From positions 806,001-870,000 of the forward strand of contig NZ_CP159510.1 in NCBI RefSeq assembly GCF_040529185.1: 64,000 bases of DNA, written 5' to 3'. Position numbers and translations under genes: made by a program. The notes below the pieces were generated by a model. The model did not search any database and was not told the DNA's origin. It was given only the letters and a program-made list of their open reading frames with translations. This document shows positions 47,525-58,032 of this stretch, in pieces. Numbering within the stretch: position 1 is the first letter of the stretch; each line of letters begins with the position of its first letter. This stretch comes from Sporolactobacillus sp. Y61. Lineage in GTDB: Bacteria; Bacillota; Bacilli; Bacillales; Sporolactobacillaceae.

Positions 47525-48513
47525 CGTTAACCATCATCCAAAAAGGTTTTGCCTCATCTGTACAGGACATGGGCCGTCCCGGGTACCAGCGCTACGGTAT
47601 TATTGTAGGCGGCGTAATGGATCGTCCATCGGCAAGTCTGGCCAACTGGCTGGTGGGCAATCCGGAAACAGCTGCTTTAATTGAGTTTTCCTTTCTGGGA
47701 CCGGCCATTTTGTTTACTGAACCGGCTCTGTTCGCTGTAACCGGTGCATATTGCCGGCCGAAACTGAATAATCGGGACATTCATCCCGGACACCCTTACT
47801 TCGCCGACGAAGGGCAGATTCTGACCATCGGTGGGCTGATTTCAGGCAGCCGGGGTTATGTGGCTGTGGCCGGGGGAATCGATACACCCTTATGGCTCGG
47901 CAGCCGCTCTACCAGTGAAAGGGCCGGAAAAGGAGGATATAAAGGCCGGCGATTGAAGGAGACTGATCAGTTACCTGTCGGGAAACCTTCGAAAGTGGCC
48001 GAAGAACTGATGCAGAGGCCTGAACGTCTGGCCGGCAAATGGTATTACGCGTTCAGACGGACGTACAGGGGCAGGCAGACGGTCCGCGTGATGCCGGATA
48101 CACTCTGGCCGCAGTTTTCAAAAAAAAGCCGGGTGGCCTTTCTTTCCACAGATTATCGGGTGACAGGATCATCGGATCGCATGGGTTACCGGCTCAGCGG
48201 AGAAAAACTGATGCTCGATCAGCCCATTGAACTGTATTCGGAAGCCGTCACCGAAGGATCGATTCAGGTGCCGGGAAACGGACAGCCGATTATCCTGATG
48301 ACAGATCATCAGTCAACAGGCGGTTATCCCAGGATCGCCCAGGTCGTCTCAGCCGATTTACCACTTCTTGCCCAGTTGCCACCGAACAGCCTGCTTCATT
48401 TTAAAAAGATAGCTGCCGGAGAGGCGGAACAGCTGCTGATGCGCCAGCGTATTGAAATGGAACAGTTACATACGCAGATCGACCGCCGGCTGAAGCTCCT
48501 GGTAAACGAGTAA
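47521..48513 (+). CDS. pxpC: 5-oxoprolinase subunit C (KipA)
   Basis: 330 residues. Biotin-dependent carboxyltransferase-like domain: SVQDMGRPGYQRYGI, GGVMDRPSASLANWLVGNP, GGIDTPLWLGSRST, and RMGYRLSGEKL. Partner of PxpB; in B. subtilis KipA counteracts KipI. No kipR-type regulator follows, unlike in B. subtilis. Last gene of the cluster. Confidence 0.95.
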   Translation: MTLTIIQKGFASSVQDMGRPGYQRYGIIVGGVMDRPSASLANWLVGNPETAALIEFSFLGPAILFTEPALFAVTGAYCRPKLNNRDIHPGHPYFADEGQILTIGGLISGSRGYVAVAGGIDTPLWLGSRSTSERAGKGGYKGRRLKETDQLPVGKPSKVAEELMQRPERLAGKWYYAFRRTYRGRQTVRVMPDTLWPQFSKKSRVAFLSTDYRVTGSSDRMGYRLSGEKLMLDQPIELYSEAVTEGSIQVPGNGQPIILMTDHQSTGGYPRIAQVVSADLPLLAQLPPNSLLHFKKIAAGEAEQLLMRQRIEMEQLHTQIDRRLKLLVNE

Positions 48514-48562
48514 CAGATATGTCAGAAAATTTTACATAATAATTTGAACAAGTTTGCGCTTT

Positions 48563-48591
48563 TTGCTAAGGCCGTTTTTTTGGCATATAAT
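48563..48591 (+). promoter_or_regulatory. Promoter of pepC
   Basis: TTGCTA (48563-48568), 17-nt spacer, perfect TATAAT (48586-48591), 35 nt before the TTG start. Confidence 0.7.
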
Positions 48592-48625
48592 GATTTTGGA
48601 AAGGTATATGGAGGGGGAAAAAGAG

Positions 48626-49969
48626 TTGACAAAAGAGATTTCTGCATCGATGGTCGCTAAATATTCCGACAAGATTCAGACAAAGCCGAAAAACAGGATC
48701 ATCAAAGATGCAATTATGAAAAACGGGATTAACGCGGCAACCCTTAATAATGACGCAGTTGTTTCTATGAATCCGGTATTCTCCGAAGATATTGATACCG
48801 GGAAAGTGACAAATCAGAAAATGAGCGGGCGCTGCTGGATGTTCGCGGCACTGAACACATTCCGTCACAAACTGAACAGCACATTTGATTTAAAGGATTT
48901 TGAGCTCTCTCAAAATTACACGATGTTCTGGGATAAATTCGAGAAATCCAATTATTTTCTTGAAAGCATCATTGACACGGCCGACAAACCGACTGACGGC
49001 CGGCTGGTATCCTGGCTGCTCGCGACACCACAACAGGACGGCGGCCAGTGGGATATGCTTGTTTCCATCATTGATAAGTATGGCGTTGTACCGAAACAGG
49101 TCATGCCGGAAACATTTCAGAGCAGTCGTTCAGTGGAACTTAACCGCCTGCTGAATGCCAAACTGCGCGAAGATGCCATCCATTTAAGAACATTGTTTGA
49201 AGAGGGTAAATCACGTCAGGATCTTGAAGCCGTAAAAGAAGGACAGCTTGAAGATATTTACCGGATCCTGGTCTTCTCACTCGGTGAACCTCCGAAAACA
49301 TTTGATTTTGAGTACCGCGACGAGGAGAAAAAGGAGTTTCACAGAGAGATTGGAATTACACCGCAGGAATTCTATAAGAAGTATGTTGGACTCAATCTCG
49401 ACGATTATGTCAGCATCATTAACTCACCAACCAAAGATAAACCGTACAAAAAGACCTATACGGTTCAGTATCTGGGTACGGTGGTCGGTGGACGGAAAAT
49501 TAAATATCTGAACGTCGATATGGAAACACTGAAAAAGCTGGCAATCCGTCAGATTAAAGATAAAGAAACCGTCTGGTTTGGCTGCGATGTAGTTCTTTAC
49601 ACAGAACCGAAACTCGGCATTATGGATAAAGCTGTTTTTGATTATGATACAGCATTCAGTACGAAATTCAGCCTGACTAAGGCACAGCGTCTGGACTACA
49701 AACAGAGCTGCCTGACACACGCCATGGTCCTGACCGGCGTCAATCTCGTTGATGGTAAACCGAACCGCTGGAAAGTGGAAAACAGCTGGGGCGAAGACCG
49801 GGGTCACAAAGGCTATTTTGTGGCAAGCGACAAATGGATGGATGAATTTACATACCAGGTTGTTGTCAACAAAAAATACCTGCCTGACGAACTGAAAGCT
49901 GCATATGATCAGAAACCGATTGAACTGAAACCATGGGATCCGATGGGTGCCCTTGCTTTGATGAAATAA
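48626..49969 (+). CDS. pepC: Aminopeptidase C (C1-family, bleomycin hydrolase type)
   Basis: 447 residues from TTG 48626, which is 8 bases after GGAGGGGG and gives the family N-terminus (TKEISASMVAKYSDKI). Papain-like active site: Cys in SGRCWMFAALNTFRH (~residue 72), His in LTHAMVLTGV and Asn in VENSWGED. The C-terminal ...ALALMK tail reaches into the active site in this hexameric cytosolic peptidase. Widespread in lactic acid bacteria for peptide use. No signal peptide. Confidence 0.95.
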   Translation: MTKEISASMVAKYSDKIQTKPKNRIIKDAIMKNGINAATLNNDAVVSMNPVFSEDIDTGKVTNQKMSGRCWMFAALNTFRHKLNSTFDLKDFELSQNYTMFWDKFEKSNYFLESIIDTADKPTDGRLVSWLLATPQQDGGQWDMLVSIIDKYGVVPKQVMPETFQSSRSVELNRLLNAKLREDAIHLRTLFEEGKSRQDLEAVKEGQLEDIYRILVFSLGEPPKTFDFEYRDEEKKEFHREIGITPQEFYKKYVGLNLDDYVSIINSPTKDKPYKKTYTVQYLGTVVGGRKIKYLNVDMETLKKLAIRQIKDKETVWFGCDVVLYTEPKLGIMDKAVFDYDTAFSTKFSLTKAQRLDYKQSCLTHAMVLTGVNLVDGKPNRWKVENSWGEDRGHKGYFVASDKWMDEFTYQVVVNKKYLPDELKAAYDQKPIELKPWDPMGALALMK

Positions 49970-49987
49970 ATGAGGATACAGACAAAA

Positions 49988-50021
49988 GCCGCCTGAAGAA
50001 TATTTCAGGCGGCATTTTTTT
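49988..50021 (+). terminator. Terminator of pepC
   Basis: GCCGCCTGAA with TTCAGGCGGC, 10 bp, then ATTTTTTT. Confidence 0.9.
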
Positions 50022-50131
50022 ATGAAAAAATTCCTTTGCATTGCCGTTTTAAAAACATTACACTTATAAAGGATACCTGCACCTGATCGGAGCACGGCAG
50101 GTGAATAAACGGAATGGGGAAACGGCAACTC

Positions 50132-51172
50132 ATGAATAGAATTATCGACTATCTGAAACGACAATCCGTGAGACGGGTACTGATCTTTGCCTTACTGATT
50201 TTCATCTTATATCTGGTCAGAAGCCTGATGGATCTCCTCCTTCTGACATTTATTTTTTCTTTCCTTATCGATCGTCTGGAAACCTTTGTCCATCGGAAAC
50301 TGAAGATTCCGAGGCGTCTTGTTGTCATCATTCTCTATTCACTGATTGTTGTCGGTATTTATGCTGCCGTGACGGTCTATCTGCCGATCATTGCCGAACA
50401 GACGGTGCAGCTTTATCATTCCATTGTTACAACGATCCGGGATTTTCGCGGGTCTGTTCTGATCAATGCGATTGTCGATCAGCTGCAAAGAAATAATGTT
50501 GACGAATACCTGAGATCAGGTGTGAAATTTATTATTACATCATTCACTTCTTTCAGTACCTTTGCCATTGATCTGTTTCTTGCTCTGCTGCTCAGTTTGT
50601 TCTTTTCTCTGGAAAAGGAACGCGTAATTCAGTTTACAAAGGGCTTTAAAAAGAGTAAAATCAGTTTCTTATATAATGAACTGGCGTTCTTCGGCAGCCG
50701 GTTTGTCGAAACCTTCGGGAAAGTACTTGAGGCACAGTTTATTATTGCACTGGTCAACACAGCTATTACTTCTGCGATTCTGGCTCTGCTTCACTTTCCG
50801 CAGTTATTCAGCCTGATTATTATGGTATTTGTTCTCAGTCTGATCCCCGTTGCCGGCGTCGTGATCTCACTGATTCCACTCTGCATCATCGGCTATACGA
50901 TAGGCGGCATCCGTGATGTAATTTATATGGTATTGACCATCCTGGCGGTACACGCCATCGAAGCTTATGTCCTGAATCCGAAGCTGATGTCGGCAAAGAC
51001 GGAGCTGCCGGTTTTCTTTACGTTCGTCATATTAATTTTTTCGGAGCATTTTTTCGGTATCTGGGGTCTGATCGTCGGTCTGCCGATTTTTGTCTTTCTG
51101 ATTGATGTCCTTGGTGTCTCATACAAGCGTCCGCCGAAAAAGCTTCCCTTCAGACGAAATAACGCTCATTAA
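50132..51172 (+). CDS. AI-2E family membrane protein (PerM/TqsA-like)
   Basis: 346 residues (start ATG 50132; ATG 50114 in frame is an alternative). Seven to eight membrane helices with the pattern of the family: an N-terminal pair, a long soluble segment (~90-140), then LFSLEKERVIQF and the C-terminal block HFFGIWGLIVGLPIFVFLIDVL. Members export AI-2 or exchange Na+/H+; the specific role is unknown. Confidence 0.87.
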   Translation: MNRIIDYLKRQSVRRVLIFALLIFILYLVRSLMDLLLLTFIFSFLIDRLETFVHRKLKIPRRLVVIILYSLIVVGIYAAVTVYLPIIAEQTVQLYHSIVTTIRDFRGSVLINAIVDQLQRNNVDEYLRSGVKFIITSFTSFSTFAIDLFLALLLSLFFSLEKERVIQFTKGFKKSKISFLYNELAFFGSRFVETFGKVLEAQFIIALVNTAITSAILALLHFPQLFSLIIMVFVLSLIPVAGVVISLIPLCIIGYTIGGIRDVIYMVLTILAVHAIEAYVLNPKLMSAKTELPVFFTFVILIFSEHFFGIWGLIVGLPIFVFLIDVLGVSYKRPPKKLPFRRNNAH

Positions 51173-51232
51173 CAGGTGTCAGGCGGTCCCCATCATAGAG
51201 ACCGGATGTAACAAAATGAAAGAGGTAAAAAC

Positions 51233-52312
51233 ATGGATAAAACATCCATTTATGGATTAACATTCAATCAGCTGGAAGACTTTTTGCTTGATCACGGTGA
51301 AAAAAAGTTTCGTTCAGCGCAGATTTGGGACTGGCTCTATGTAAAACGCGTCGACCGGTTCAGTCAGATGACAAATCTGTCGAAAAAGGGTATTCATCTA
51401 CTGGAAAACTCTTTTGTCATGGGGACACTGAAACTCGAGACGGCTCAGAAAGCAAAGGACGGAACGATAAAATATCTGTTCCGGCTTAAGGACGGTAATC
51501 TGATTGAAACGGTTCTGATGCCGCATGAGTATGGCCTGTCGGTCTGCGTGACGTCGCAGGTCGGCTGCAATATCGGATGCAGTTTCTGTGCGAGCGGACT
51601 GCTCCGGAAGAACCGTGATCTGACAAGTGGTGAAATGGTAGAACAGGTGCTTGCGATACAAAAACATCTGGATCAGCAGGAGCAGGGAAAAGGTGAACGT
51701 GTCGGACACGTGGTTGTCATGGGTATTGGTGAGCCTTTTGATAATTTTGATCACGTGATCAGTTTTCTGCGGATTATTAATCATTCAAAAGGGCTGTCAA
51801 TCGGTGCACGGCACATTACGGTGTCGACCAGCGGGATCGTACCGAAAATCTACACCTTCGCTGATATTGACTGGCAGATCAATCTCGCCATCTCACTGCA
51901 TGCACCAAATAATGAACTGCGCAGTCGGATCATGAAAATCAACCGGGCCTGGCCAATCGAAAAACTGATGGATGCGGTTGACTATTATCTGAAGAAAACC
52001 AATCGCCGGATTACCTTCGAATATATTATGCTGAAAGATGTTAATGATCATAAGGAGGAGGCGCTCCAGCTGGCGAAACTGCTGGAAAATAAGCGCCATC
52101 TTGCCTATGTCAACCTGATTCCTTATAATCCTGTAGAGGAACATCCGGCGTATCAGCGCAGCAGTAAACAGGCGGTTTCCGCTTTTTATGAAACGCTGAA
52201 AAGGCGCGGGATTAATGCCGTCGTGCGTAAGGAATTCGGGACGGATATCGACGCGGCCTGCGGGCAGCTCCGGAGTAAGCAAATGAACAAAGAGCGTGTG
52301 CGGAAGCCATGA
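51233..52312 (+). CDS. rlmN: 23S rRNA/tRNA adenine-2 methyltransferase RlmN
   Basis: 359 residues, radical SAM. The Cys triad is in [14 protein letters not shown] (CxxxCxxC); [26 protein letters not shown] and [18 protein letters not shown] follow, and the late methyl-accepting Cys lies in [12 protein letters not shown]. It methylates A2503 of 23S rRNA and A37 of some tRNAs. The [12 protein letters not shown] form is the streptococcal/lactobacillus type, differing from the B. subtilis CASTLGG type. AAAGAGG site upstream. Confidence 0.92.
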   Translation: MDKTSIYGLTFNQLEDFLLDHGEKKFRSAQIWDWLYVKRVDRFSQMTNLSKKGIHLLENSFVMGTLKLETAQKAKDGTIKYLFRLKDGNLIETVLMPHEYGLSVCVTSQVGCNIGCSFCASGLLRKNRDLTSGEMVEQVLAIQKHLDQQEQGKGERVGHVVVMGIGEPFDNFDHVISFLRIINHSKGLSIGARHITVSTSGIVPKIYTFADIDWQINLAISLHAPNNELRSRIMKINRAWPIEKLMDAVDYYLKKTNRRITFEYIMLKDVNDHKEEALQLAKLLENKRHLAYVNLIPYNPVEEHPAYQRSSKQAVSAFYETLKRRGINAVVRKEFGTDIDAACGQLRSKQMNKERVRKP

Positions 52313-52355
52313 CTTGCGGCTTGTTTTCTGAAATGATCATTTATCACAAAAAATA

Positions 52356-52395
52356 AGAGGACACCTGTTTATTTTGAAGCAGGCGTCCTCTTTGT
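52356..52395 (+). terminator. Terminator of rlmN
   Basis: AGAGGACACCTG with CAGGCGTCCTCT around a 12-nt loop, then TTTGTTG. Confidence 0.8.
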
Positions 52396-52568
52396 TGTAA
52401 GGAGCCACTGGTTCCGTTTGCCACGGATCTAATAAATGCCGGCTCTGTTCTCAAGGGTTCGGCATTTAGACAGAAGACCGGGTGTGGCAGATTCCGAGTT
52501 TAATATACCTTATACGTTTCACCGTTCAGTCTTTTGCAAAAGTTTGTACAGTCTTATAATAGCAAATA

Positions 52569-52613
52569 AAAAAGAGCAGAAAGCTACCTCAAAGAGGGCG
52601 CAATCTGCTCTTT
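52569..52613 (-). terminator. Terminator of the MGDG-synthase-type glycosyltransferase gene
   Basis: Minus-strand AAAGAGCAGA pairs with TCTGCTCTTT around an inner CCTCTTTGAGG hairpin, ending in T6. Confidence 0.75.
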
Positions 52614-52635
52614 ACTCTGGTCTGTCTGACCTGTT

Positions 52636-53823
52636 TCAGGATTCATATTTGATTTTATTCACGGATGACGGTGTGACGTCATGGTCATGAGACACACCGG
52701 CCGGCTGTAATTCATCGTCCGGGATATTCAAAATGAAATTTACAATATTTTCCGGACTCTGTGGATCTACGTATTCCCGCTGTGACTTTTTGATCTGCCG
52801 AAGCATGGCGACATTGTTTTCGAGCAATTCATTGATTGTCGGAACAAGGTCGCGCGTTGAATGACAGGTGATAGCCAGGTGATACTTTTCCGCAAATCTT
52901 GGATTTCCGGCTTCCTGTCCGGGGAGTGCACCGGTGATGACGATCGGCGTATTGCATGAAACCGCCTCCATCATCACGTTCGGGCTGCTGCGGATAAAAG
53001 CGATATCCGAGGCGGCGATCAAATCCTGGATATTCTGCGTAAAGCCGTAAATTTTCACCTTGTCACCATATTTCTTGCCAAGCGACTTTTTCAGGTGTGC
53101 CTGTAATTTTTCATTACGCCCGGCCACGATGGTAATGTTGAATCCGAAGGCTTTGATAAGTGTTTTTGCCATCCGGCCCATATTACCGACCCCTTCGCCG
53201 CCACTCATAATCAGTGCATTCAGCGGTTTATTCGGCGCGTACTGGTCATTTCCGGTGACGCGGGCGGGGTTGTAGAAGCGTGAGCGGACCGGAAAGCCGA
53301 ACACTTTAATCTTATCCGCTGGGACGCCGAATTCAATACATTTGGCTTTGGCTTCTTCTGTCGGACTGATGATATAATCTGCCCGCGGATCCGCCCAGAA
53401 CGACGTAATACTGACAAGGTCGGCAATCAGCGTAACAAAAGGGATATGAATATGGTTTTTCTCAAGGATATTCAGGACCGAGCCGTTAAAGTTCGGATGG
53501 ACCGTCAGGATCAGATCCGGCCTGACCTTGTCCAGAAGTTCCAGAAATCTCGTTTTTATCTTAAGTTCAATCAGATGATTAACGAAGGATGATTTGACGG
53601 ATGTATAATCCCATATTACCTTCCACAGCTGTTCCGATGTTCTGGTAATCGGACCGTACATTTTGCCAACCTTGAGCAGCGTATTGCCGCCCAGTGAAAA
53701 GCCGTCGACAACGTGAATGTTTACATCCGGTACAATGTCAAATTTCTCGCTCAGGGCTTCGGTAATGCTCTTGTGGCCATGACCGGTGTAATTAGAAGAA
53801 ATGATGAGTATGTTTTTGATCAT
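52636..53823 (-). CDS. Glycosyltransferase of the MGDG synthase/UgtP type (GT28)
   Basis: 395 residues from the ATG at 53823 (AGAAAGGATATC before it); the frame upstream is not family sequence. N-terminal ILIISSNYTGHGHKSITEAL, the glycolipid synthase loop, and LTVHPNFNGSVL with VTLIADLV; the C-terminal donor site has MSGGEGVGNMGRM, FIRSSPNVMMEAVSCNTPIVITGALPGQE. It probably transfers hexose to diacylglycerol, giving membrane glycolipid. Transcribed alone, divergent from the MFS gene. Confidence 0.85.
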   Translation of the reverse strand: MIKNILIISSNYTGHGHKSITEALSEKFDIVPDVNIHVVDGFSLGGNTLLKVGKMYGPITRTSEQLWKVIWDYTSVKSSFVNHLIELKIKTRFLELLDKVRPDLILTVHPNFNGSVLNILEKNHIHIPFVTLIADLVSITSFWADPRADYIISPTEEAKAKCIEFGVPADKIKVFGFPVRSRFYNPARVTGNDQYAPNKPLNALIMSGGEGVGNMGRMAKTLIKAFGFNITIVAGRNEKLQAHLKKSLGKKYGDKVKIYGFTQNIQDLIAASDIAFIRSSPNVMMEAVSCNTPIVITGALPGQEAGNPRFAEKYHLAITCHSTRDLVPTINELLENNVAMLRQIKKSQREYVDPQSPENIVNFILNIPDDELQPAGVSHDHDVTPSSVNKIKYES

Positions 53824-54020
53824 CGAAGATATCCTTTCTCTAACATTTGGACTGGCACGCTGGACAAGCAGTCTTTTCTGTCTAGAATACATTGTATGAT
53901 AAACTGGGACAAGAAACAATTTTTTTCGTGATGTATTTGTAAATCTTTAATAGTCAAAGCTTAACATATTGTGATAAACAGCAGTATTTCATGCGATTTA
54001 ACGGTAAGGAGACGCTTTTG

Positions 54021-55417
54021 ATGTCAATGCAGAGAGTAAGAAATATTTATGCGATATCGGTATATGTCAGCCTCGCGGCGTTTGACAATATCGTGATTGG
54101 TTTGTTTCCTCCGCTTTTTTCAAACATTTCCCGGATCTGAATGTGGCGATCTCATCAATGGGAGTCATTTCGGCAGTGAATATTCTTGCCACATCCTTTT
54201 CCTCACTTTTCTGGGGCTATCTTTCCGGAAAATACCATCGAAAAAGATTGATTATTGTTGGCACACTGATCTGGGTAGTCGGTGTCTTTCTGACGGCGTT
54301 CAGCGGTTCGTTTATTCAGCTGCTGATCTACCAGATTATTACCGGTATCGGCCTGGGCTGCGTGGCGTCCATCGGTTTCAGTGCGCTGACGGATTACGTA
54401 CCCTACCGGTCGCGCGGGACAGTCCTCAGTCTGTGGGGGATGTCACAGGGCTTCGGCGGGATTGCCGGTGCCCTGATTGCTTCGATTATTTCGACTATGT
54501 CGAGCTGGCGCCTCCCCTTTGAGATCCTCGCGCTGATCGGCATGCTGCTGGTTGTGTTATATTTTTTTGTTGATGAACCAAAATTTGGAAGTACAGAACC
54601 TGAGCTGCAGGCGATGATGAAAGGCGGGCAGAACTATGCTTATCGGATTAGTCTGGGCCAGGTGATGACGATGCTCGGCAAAAGGAGCAATCTCCTGCTT
54701 TTTCTCCAGGGTTTTTTTATGAATATTGCCACCGGAAGTCTGATCTGGCTGCCGACTCTCTATATATCGAAAATTGAAGAAATCGGATACGGGCACAAGA
54801 CAGCCATGATTGTCGCTGCGTTCCTGTTCGGAATTTTTCAGATCGGCGGGACCCTCTCCTCCTTTTTCGGCTATCTTGGCGACGTGCTTCAGCGCAGGAG
54901 TTATAAGGCACGGGCCTTACTTACCGCTGCACTTGTTCTTTTGACCATGCCTTTGTATATTCTATTATTTATTTATCCGATCGATCAATTATCACTGCCG
55001 GATACAACCAATTCGCTGCAGCTGTTTGTCAGCCTGATTGGTCAGCTGTTATTCAATCCGTGGATCCTGCTACTGTTTCTGATTTCTTTTCTTGCGTCTG
55101 CCGCACAGTCGGCTAATACGCCGAACTGGCTGGCACTGATCACAGATGTCAACCTGCCGGAACATCGTGGTGCAGTTTTCAGCATCGCCAACCTGGCGAA
55201 CAGTCTCGGCAGAACAGCAGGTAATCTTGGAATGGGTGCCCTTCTCGCGGTGTTGTCCATTTACCTCCATTCGCCTGGTGACTATATTTTAACAATGACG
55301 CTGCTTCAGCTGCCATTGATTCCCTCTGCGCTTTGCTACTACATCATGGCCCGCTATAATGTGCGTGACATCCGCTCGGTGAAGCAAACATTAAAGAGAC
55401 GCGGGAGAAATGCCTGA
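54021..55417 (+). CDS. MFS transporter, interrupted by a one-base frameshift
   Basis: TAAGGAG precedes the ATG at 54021. The first helix reads AISVYVSLAAFDNIVIGLFPPLF and the frame stops at 54138; the protein continues one frame over from 54134 (DLNVAISSMGVISAVNILATSF). One G missing from TCCCGGATC near 54132-54134 restores ~466 residues with about twelve helices, including the loop-2 LSGKYHRKR motif A and the RSRGTVLSLWG region. Substrate unknown. A sequence error is likely. Confidence 0.87.
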
Positions 55418-55468
55418 AAAAAAACTGCTTGTTTGCTGAACGGTTATATCTTCTCGTTGTAAAGAAAG

Positions 55469-55505
55469 ACTCCCGGGCCGCTGATCTCGTCCCCGGGAGT
55501 TTTTC
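55469..55505. terminator. Terminator between the MFS gene and pepT
   Basis: ACTCCCGGG with CCCGGGAGT, 9 bp, T5 on the plus side; the minus strand also ends in a TCTTTCTTT tail, so it may serve both convergent genes. Confidence 0.8.
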
Positions 55506-55514
55506 AATCCTCGA

Positions 55515-56750
55515 TTATTTTGCTTTTTCGGCAAACAGGCGGATGATTTCGATGATGGTCTGAGTGGCTTTAACCATATTATCAACAGAGATGTATTCAT
55601 ATTTGCCATGGAAATTTTCTCCGCCGGTAAACAGGTTCGGCGTGGGAAGCCCCATGTAGGAGATCTGGGCCCCGTCTGTACCGCCGCGGATCGGCAGCAC
55701 CTGGGGCTCGATGTCGAGATTCTTTAATGCCTGATAAGCGACGTCGAAGACTTCCTTATGTTCCTCAACTTTTTCCTTCATGTTGTAATATTGATCTTTA
55801 AGCTGGAGATTAACCACAGAGTCGCCATATTTCTTCTGTATTTTCCTGACTGTTTCCTGAATAAAGGCCTTTTTTGCGGCAAATTTTTTCTTGTCAAAAT
55901 CACGGATAATATAGATCAGTTTCGACTGTTCCACATCACCGGTAAATGAAAGCAGGTGGTAAAATCCTTCATAGCCTTCTGTCTTTTCCGGTGCTTCATC
56001 CTCCGGAATCTGGTTCTGGAACGCAATCGCTATCTTTATTGAGTTCACCATCTTGCCCTTGGCTGAACCCGGATGGACATTGCTGCCGTTGAACGTCAGT
56101 CTGGCCTCGGCTGCGTTGAAATTTTCATATTCCAGGCCGCCGAGCGCGCCTCCGTCGACGGTATAGGCCAGCTTAGCACCGAATGCAGCGACATCGAATT
56201 TATGCGGGCCGCGTCCGATCTCTTCGTCGGGCGTGAAGGCGACACGTACCTTACCGTGTTTGATTTCCGGATGGTGCAGCAGGTAGTCCATAGCGGTCAT
56301 AATTTCGGATATCCCTGATTTGTCATCGGCACCGAGCAGAGTAGTCCCGTCGGTTGTAATCAGCATATGTCCGACATATTTCTTCAGCTCAGGGAATGTT
56401 TTCGGACTCAGCACGACTCCTTTATCTTTGTTTAAAACAATATCCGTTCCGTCGTAGTCTTCGACGATCTGAGGTTGGACACCTTCCCCGGTAAAGTCAG
56501 TTGCCGTGTCCACATGGGACATGAATCCAATCGTCGGCACTTTTTTATCGGAGTTTGCCGGCAGAGTGGCCATGACATAACCATTTTTATCCATAGTGAC
56601 GTCAGCCATGCCAATTTCATGAAGCTCATCCACCAGCCTGCGGGCGAGAACAAGCTGGCCGGGTGTCGACGGACAGCCCGGTTGATCGTCGTTTGACTGT
56701 GTATTTACTTTCACATACGAAGTAAAGCGTTTAATGATCTCTTCCTTCAC
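55515..56750 (-). CDS. pepT: Peptidase T (tripeptide aminopeptidase)
   Basis: 411 residues from GTG 56750, ~8 bases after AAAGGGAG; this gives the family start [18 protein letters not shown]. The TTG at 56759 touches the ribosome site. Zinc-binding M20B motifs: [12 protein letters not shown] (His, catalytic Asp), [11 protein letters not shown] (bridging Asp), TPDEEIGRG (catalytic Glu), YTVDGGALG, and the late [15 protein letters not shown] (His). Cytosolic release of the N-terminal residue from tripeptides. Confidence 0.95.
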   Translation of the reverse strand: MKEEIIKRFTSYVKVNTQSNDDQPGCPSTPGQLVLARRLVDELHEIGMADVTMDKNGYVMATLPANSDKKVPTIGFMSHVDTATDFTGEGVQPQIVEDYDGTDIVLNKDKGVVLSPKTFPELKKYVGHMLITTDGTTLLGADDKSGISEIMTAMDYLLHHPEIKHGKVRVAFTPDEEIGRGPHKFDVAAFGAKLAYTVDGGALGGLEYENFNAAEARLTFNGSNVHPGSAKGKMVNSIKIAIAFQNQIPEDEAPEKTEGYEGFYHLLSFTGDVEQSKLIYIIRDFDKKKFAAKKAFIQETVRKIQKKYGDSVVNLQLKDQYYNMKEKVEEHKEVFDVAYQALKNLDIEPQVLPIRGGTDGAQISYMGLPTPNLFTGGENFHGKYEYISVDNMVKATQTIIEIIRLFAEKAK

Positions 56751-56975
56751 CAGACCCAACTCCCTTTTTTCGTTACTAACGTTATCTTATCACGACTGGA
56801 CGCTTTCTACACGAGCCGGAAGATCACCCGGTTAAAGAAATAAAGAGGCTCACCACCCTTTAAATCCGTATTTCCGGACAGGTATGCGGCAATTTTGTGC
56901 ATGCCGCGCCGAAAATTCTGATATATTGTTTGTATACAGATTCGGGACATGGCATCAGAGAAGGGGTTTGGATTG

Positions 56976-57929
56976 ATGGAATTCATCACGAGATTGATAT
57001 CTGCGGTGATTGCAGCCGTGATCGCTTCAGCCAAAGGCAGGAACATCATCATATGGTTTATCCTCGGCTTCCTTTTTGAATGGATCGCGCCTGTCATTGT
57101 GCTGATCATTCCGGCGGCAAAGAAGAGAAGGGTTTTCCCGGGCAGAGGGAACAGGTCGGACATGCGCTGGCGAAGAGGTGTATCCGGTACGTGCCCGTAT
57201 TGCGGAAGTGATGTGATTATTGATGACATCCCTGGAAAATGGACCTGTCCGGACTGCGGCCGATCATTTATCTATGGCGAAGACGGACGGTTTTACCGAA
57301 TCCGGGAAGATGGAATCAGCCGGCAGATCGGACTGATCACTACCCTGTTTGCCAGAGCAGCTAAAAGTGACGGCGTGGTCACCGAGGATGAAATTGCCCA
57401 GGTTGACCGGATTGTCCGTGGAGCTTTCCGGCCGAATCATCAGGAACTTCGCCGGATCATGAAAATATTTAATGAATCCCGGTATTCATCCGGACGAGTT
57501 GAGGATGTCGCAGAGCAGCTGTACCGGTCTGTCGCCGGGCGGCGGGATATTCTGACGGATACATTGACCGCACTTGTTGCAGTTGCTGCTGCAGATGGCC
57601 GGTTCACTTCAGAAGAAGAGACTATGATCCGCAGCGTGGCAGGTGTTTTTGGCCTTGATGGGGTTTATGAACAGATTAAAGCGGAGTTTTTTGACAGGGC
57701 AGGGTTGCGGGAAAGCGGGCCGGATCTGGCTTCCTGCTACAGACTGCTTGGCTGCAGTGCAGACGATTCAAATGAGGTCATCAGAAAAAGTTATCGGCAC
57801 CTCATCAAGAAGAATCATCCGGACCTGCTGATCAGCCGCGGGGCTTCAGAAGAAACGGTCCGGAAGGCGAATAAAAAGATTGAGGCTGTCAAGGAAGCTT
57901 ACGAACAGATTATGGCAGCCCGTGCCTGA
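56976..57929 (+). CDS. Membrane-anchored zinc-ribbon, TerB and J-domain protein (DjlA-like)
   Basis: 317 residues from the ATG at 56976 (AGAAGGGG upstream). Two hydrophobic segments near the N-terminus (~4-18 and ~22-45), then a zinc ribbon with CPYCG (~72-76) and CPDCG (~93-97), a TerB-like helical domain (~115-235, two SDGVVTEDE/ADGRFTSEE half-motifs), and a C-terminal J-domain (~250-317) with the HPD motif in KKNHPDLL. It would recruit DnaK at the membrane. The added zinc ribbon differs from E. coli DjlA. Confidence 0.85.
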   Translation: MEFITRLISAVIAAVIASAKGRNIIIWFILGFLFEWIAPVIVLIIPAAKKRRVFPGRGNRSDMRWRRGVSGTCPYCGSDVIIDDIPGKWTCPDCGRSFIYGEDGRFYRIREDGISRQIGLITTLFARAAKSDGVVTEDEIAQVDRIVRGAFRPNHQELRRIMKIFNESRYSSGRVEDVAEQLYRSVAGRRDILTDTLTALVAVAAADGRFTSEEETMIRSVAGVFGLDGVYEQIKAEFFDRAGLRESGPDLASCYRLLGCSADDSNEVIRKSYRHLIKKNHPDLLISRGASEETVRKANKKIEAVKEAYEQIMAARA

Positions 57930-58032
57930 ATGCAACCGATTGGTCCAGCCTGTTATTCAGGGAACAGTTTGAGATACGGGTGAATGATCAGAAAAAGATA
58001 AAGAGACCTGTCTGGCGCTGCAGGCTAACCGC

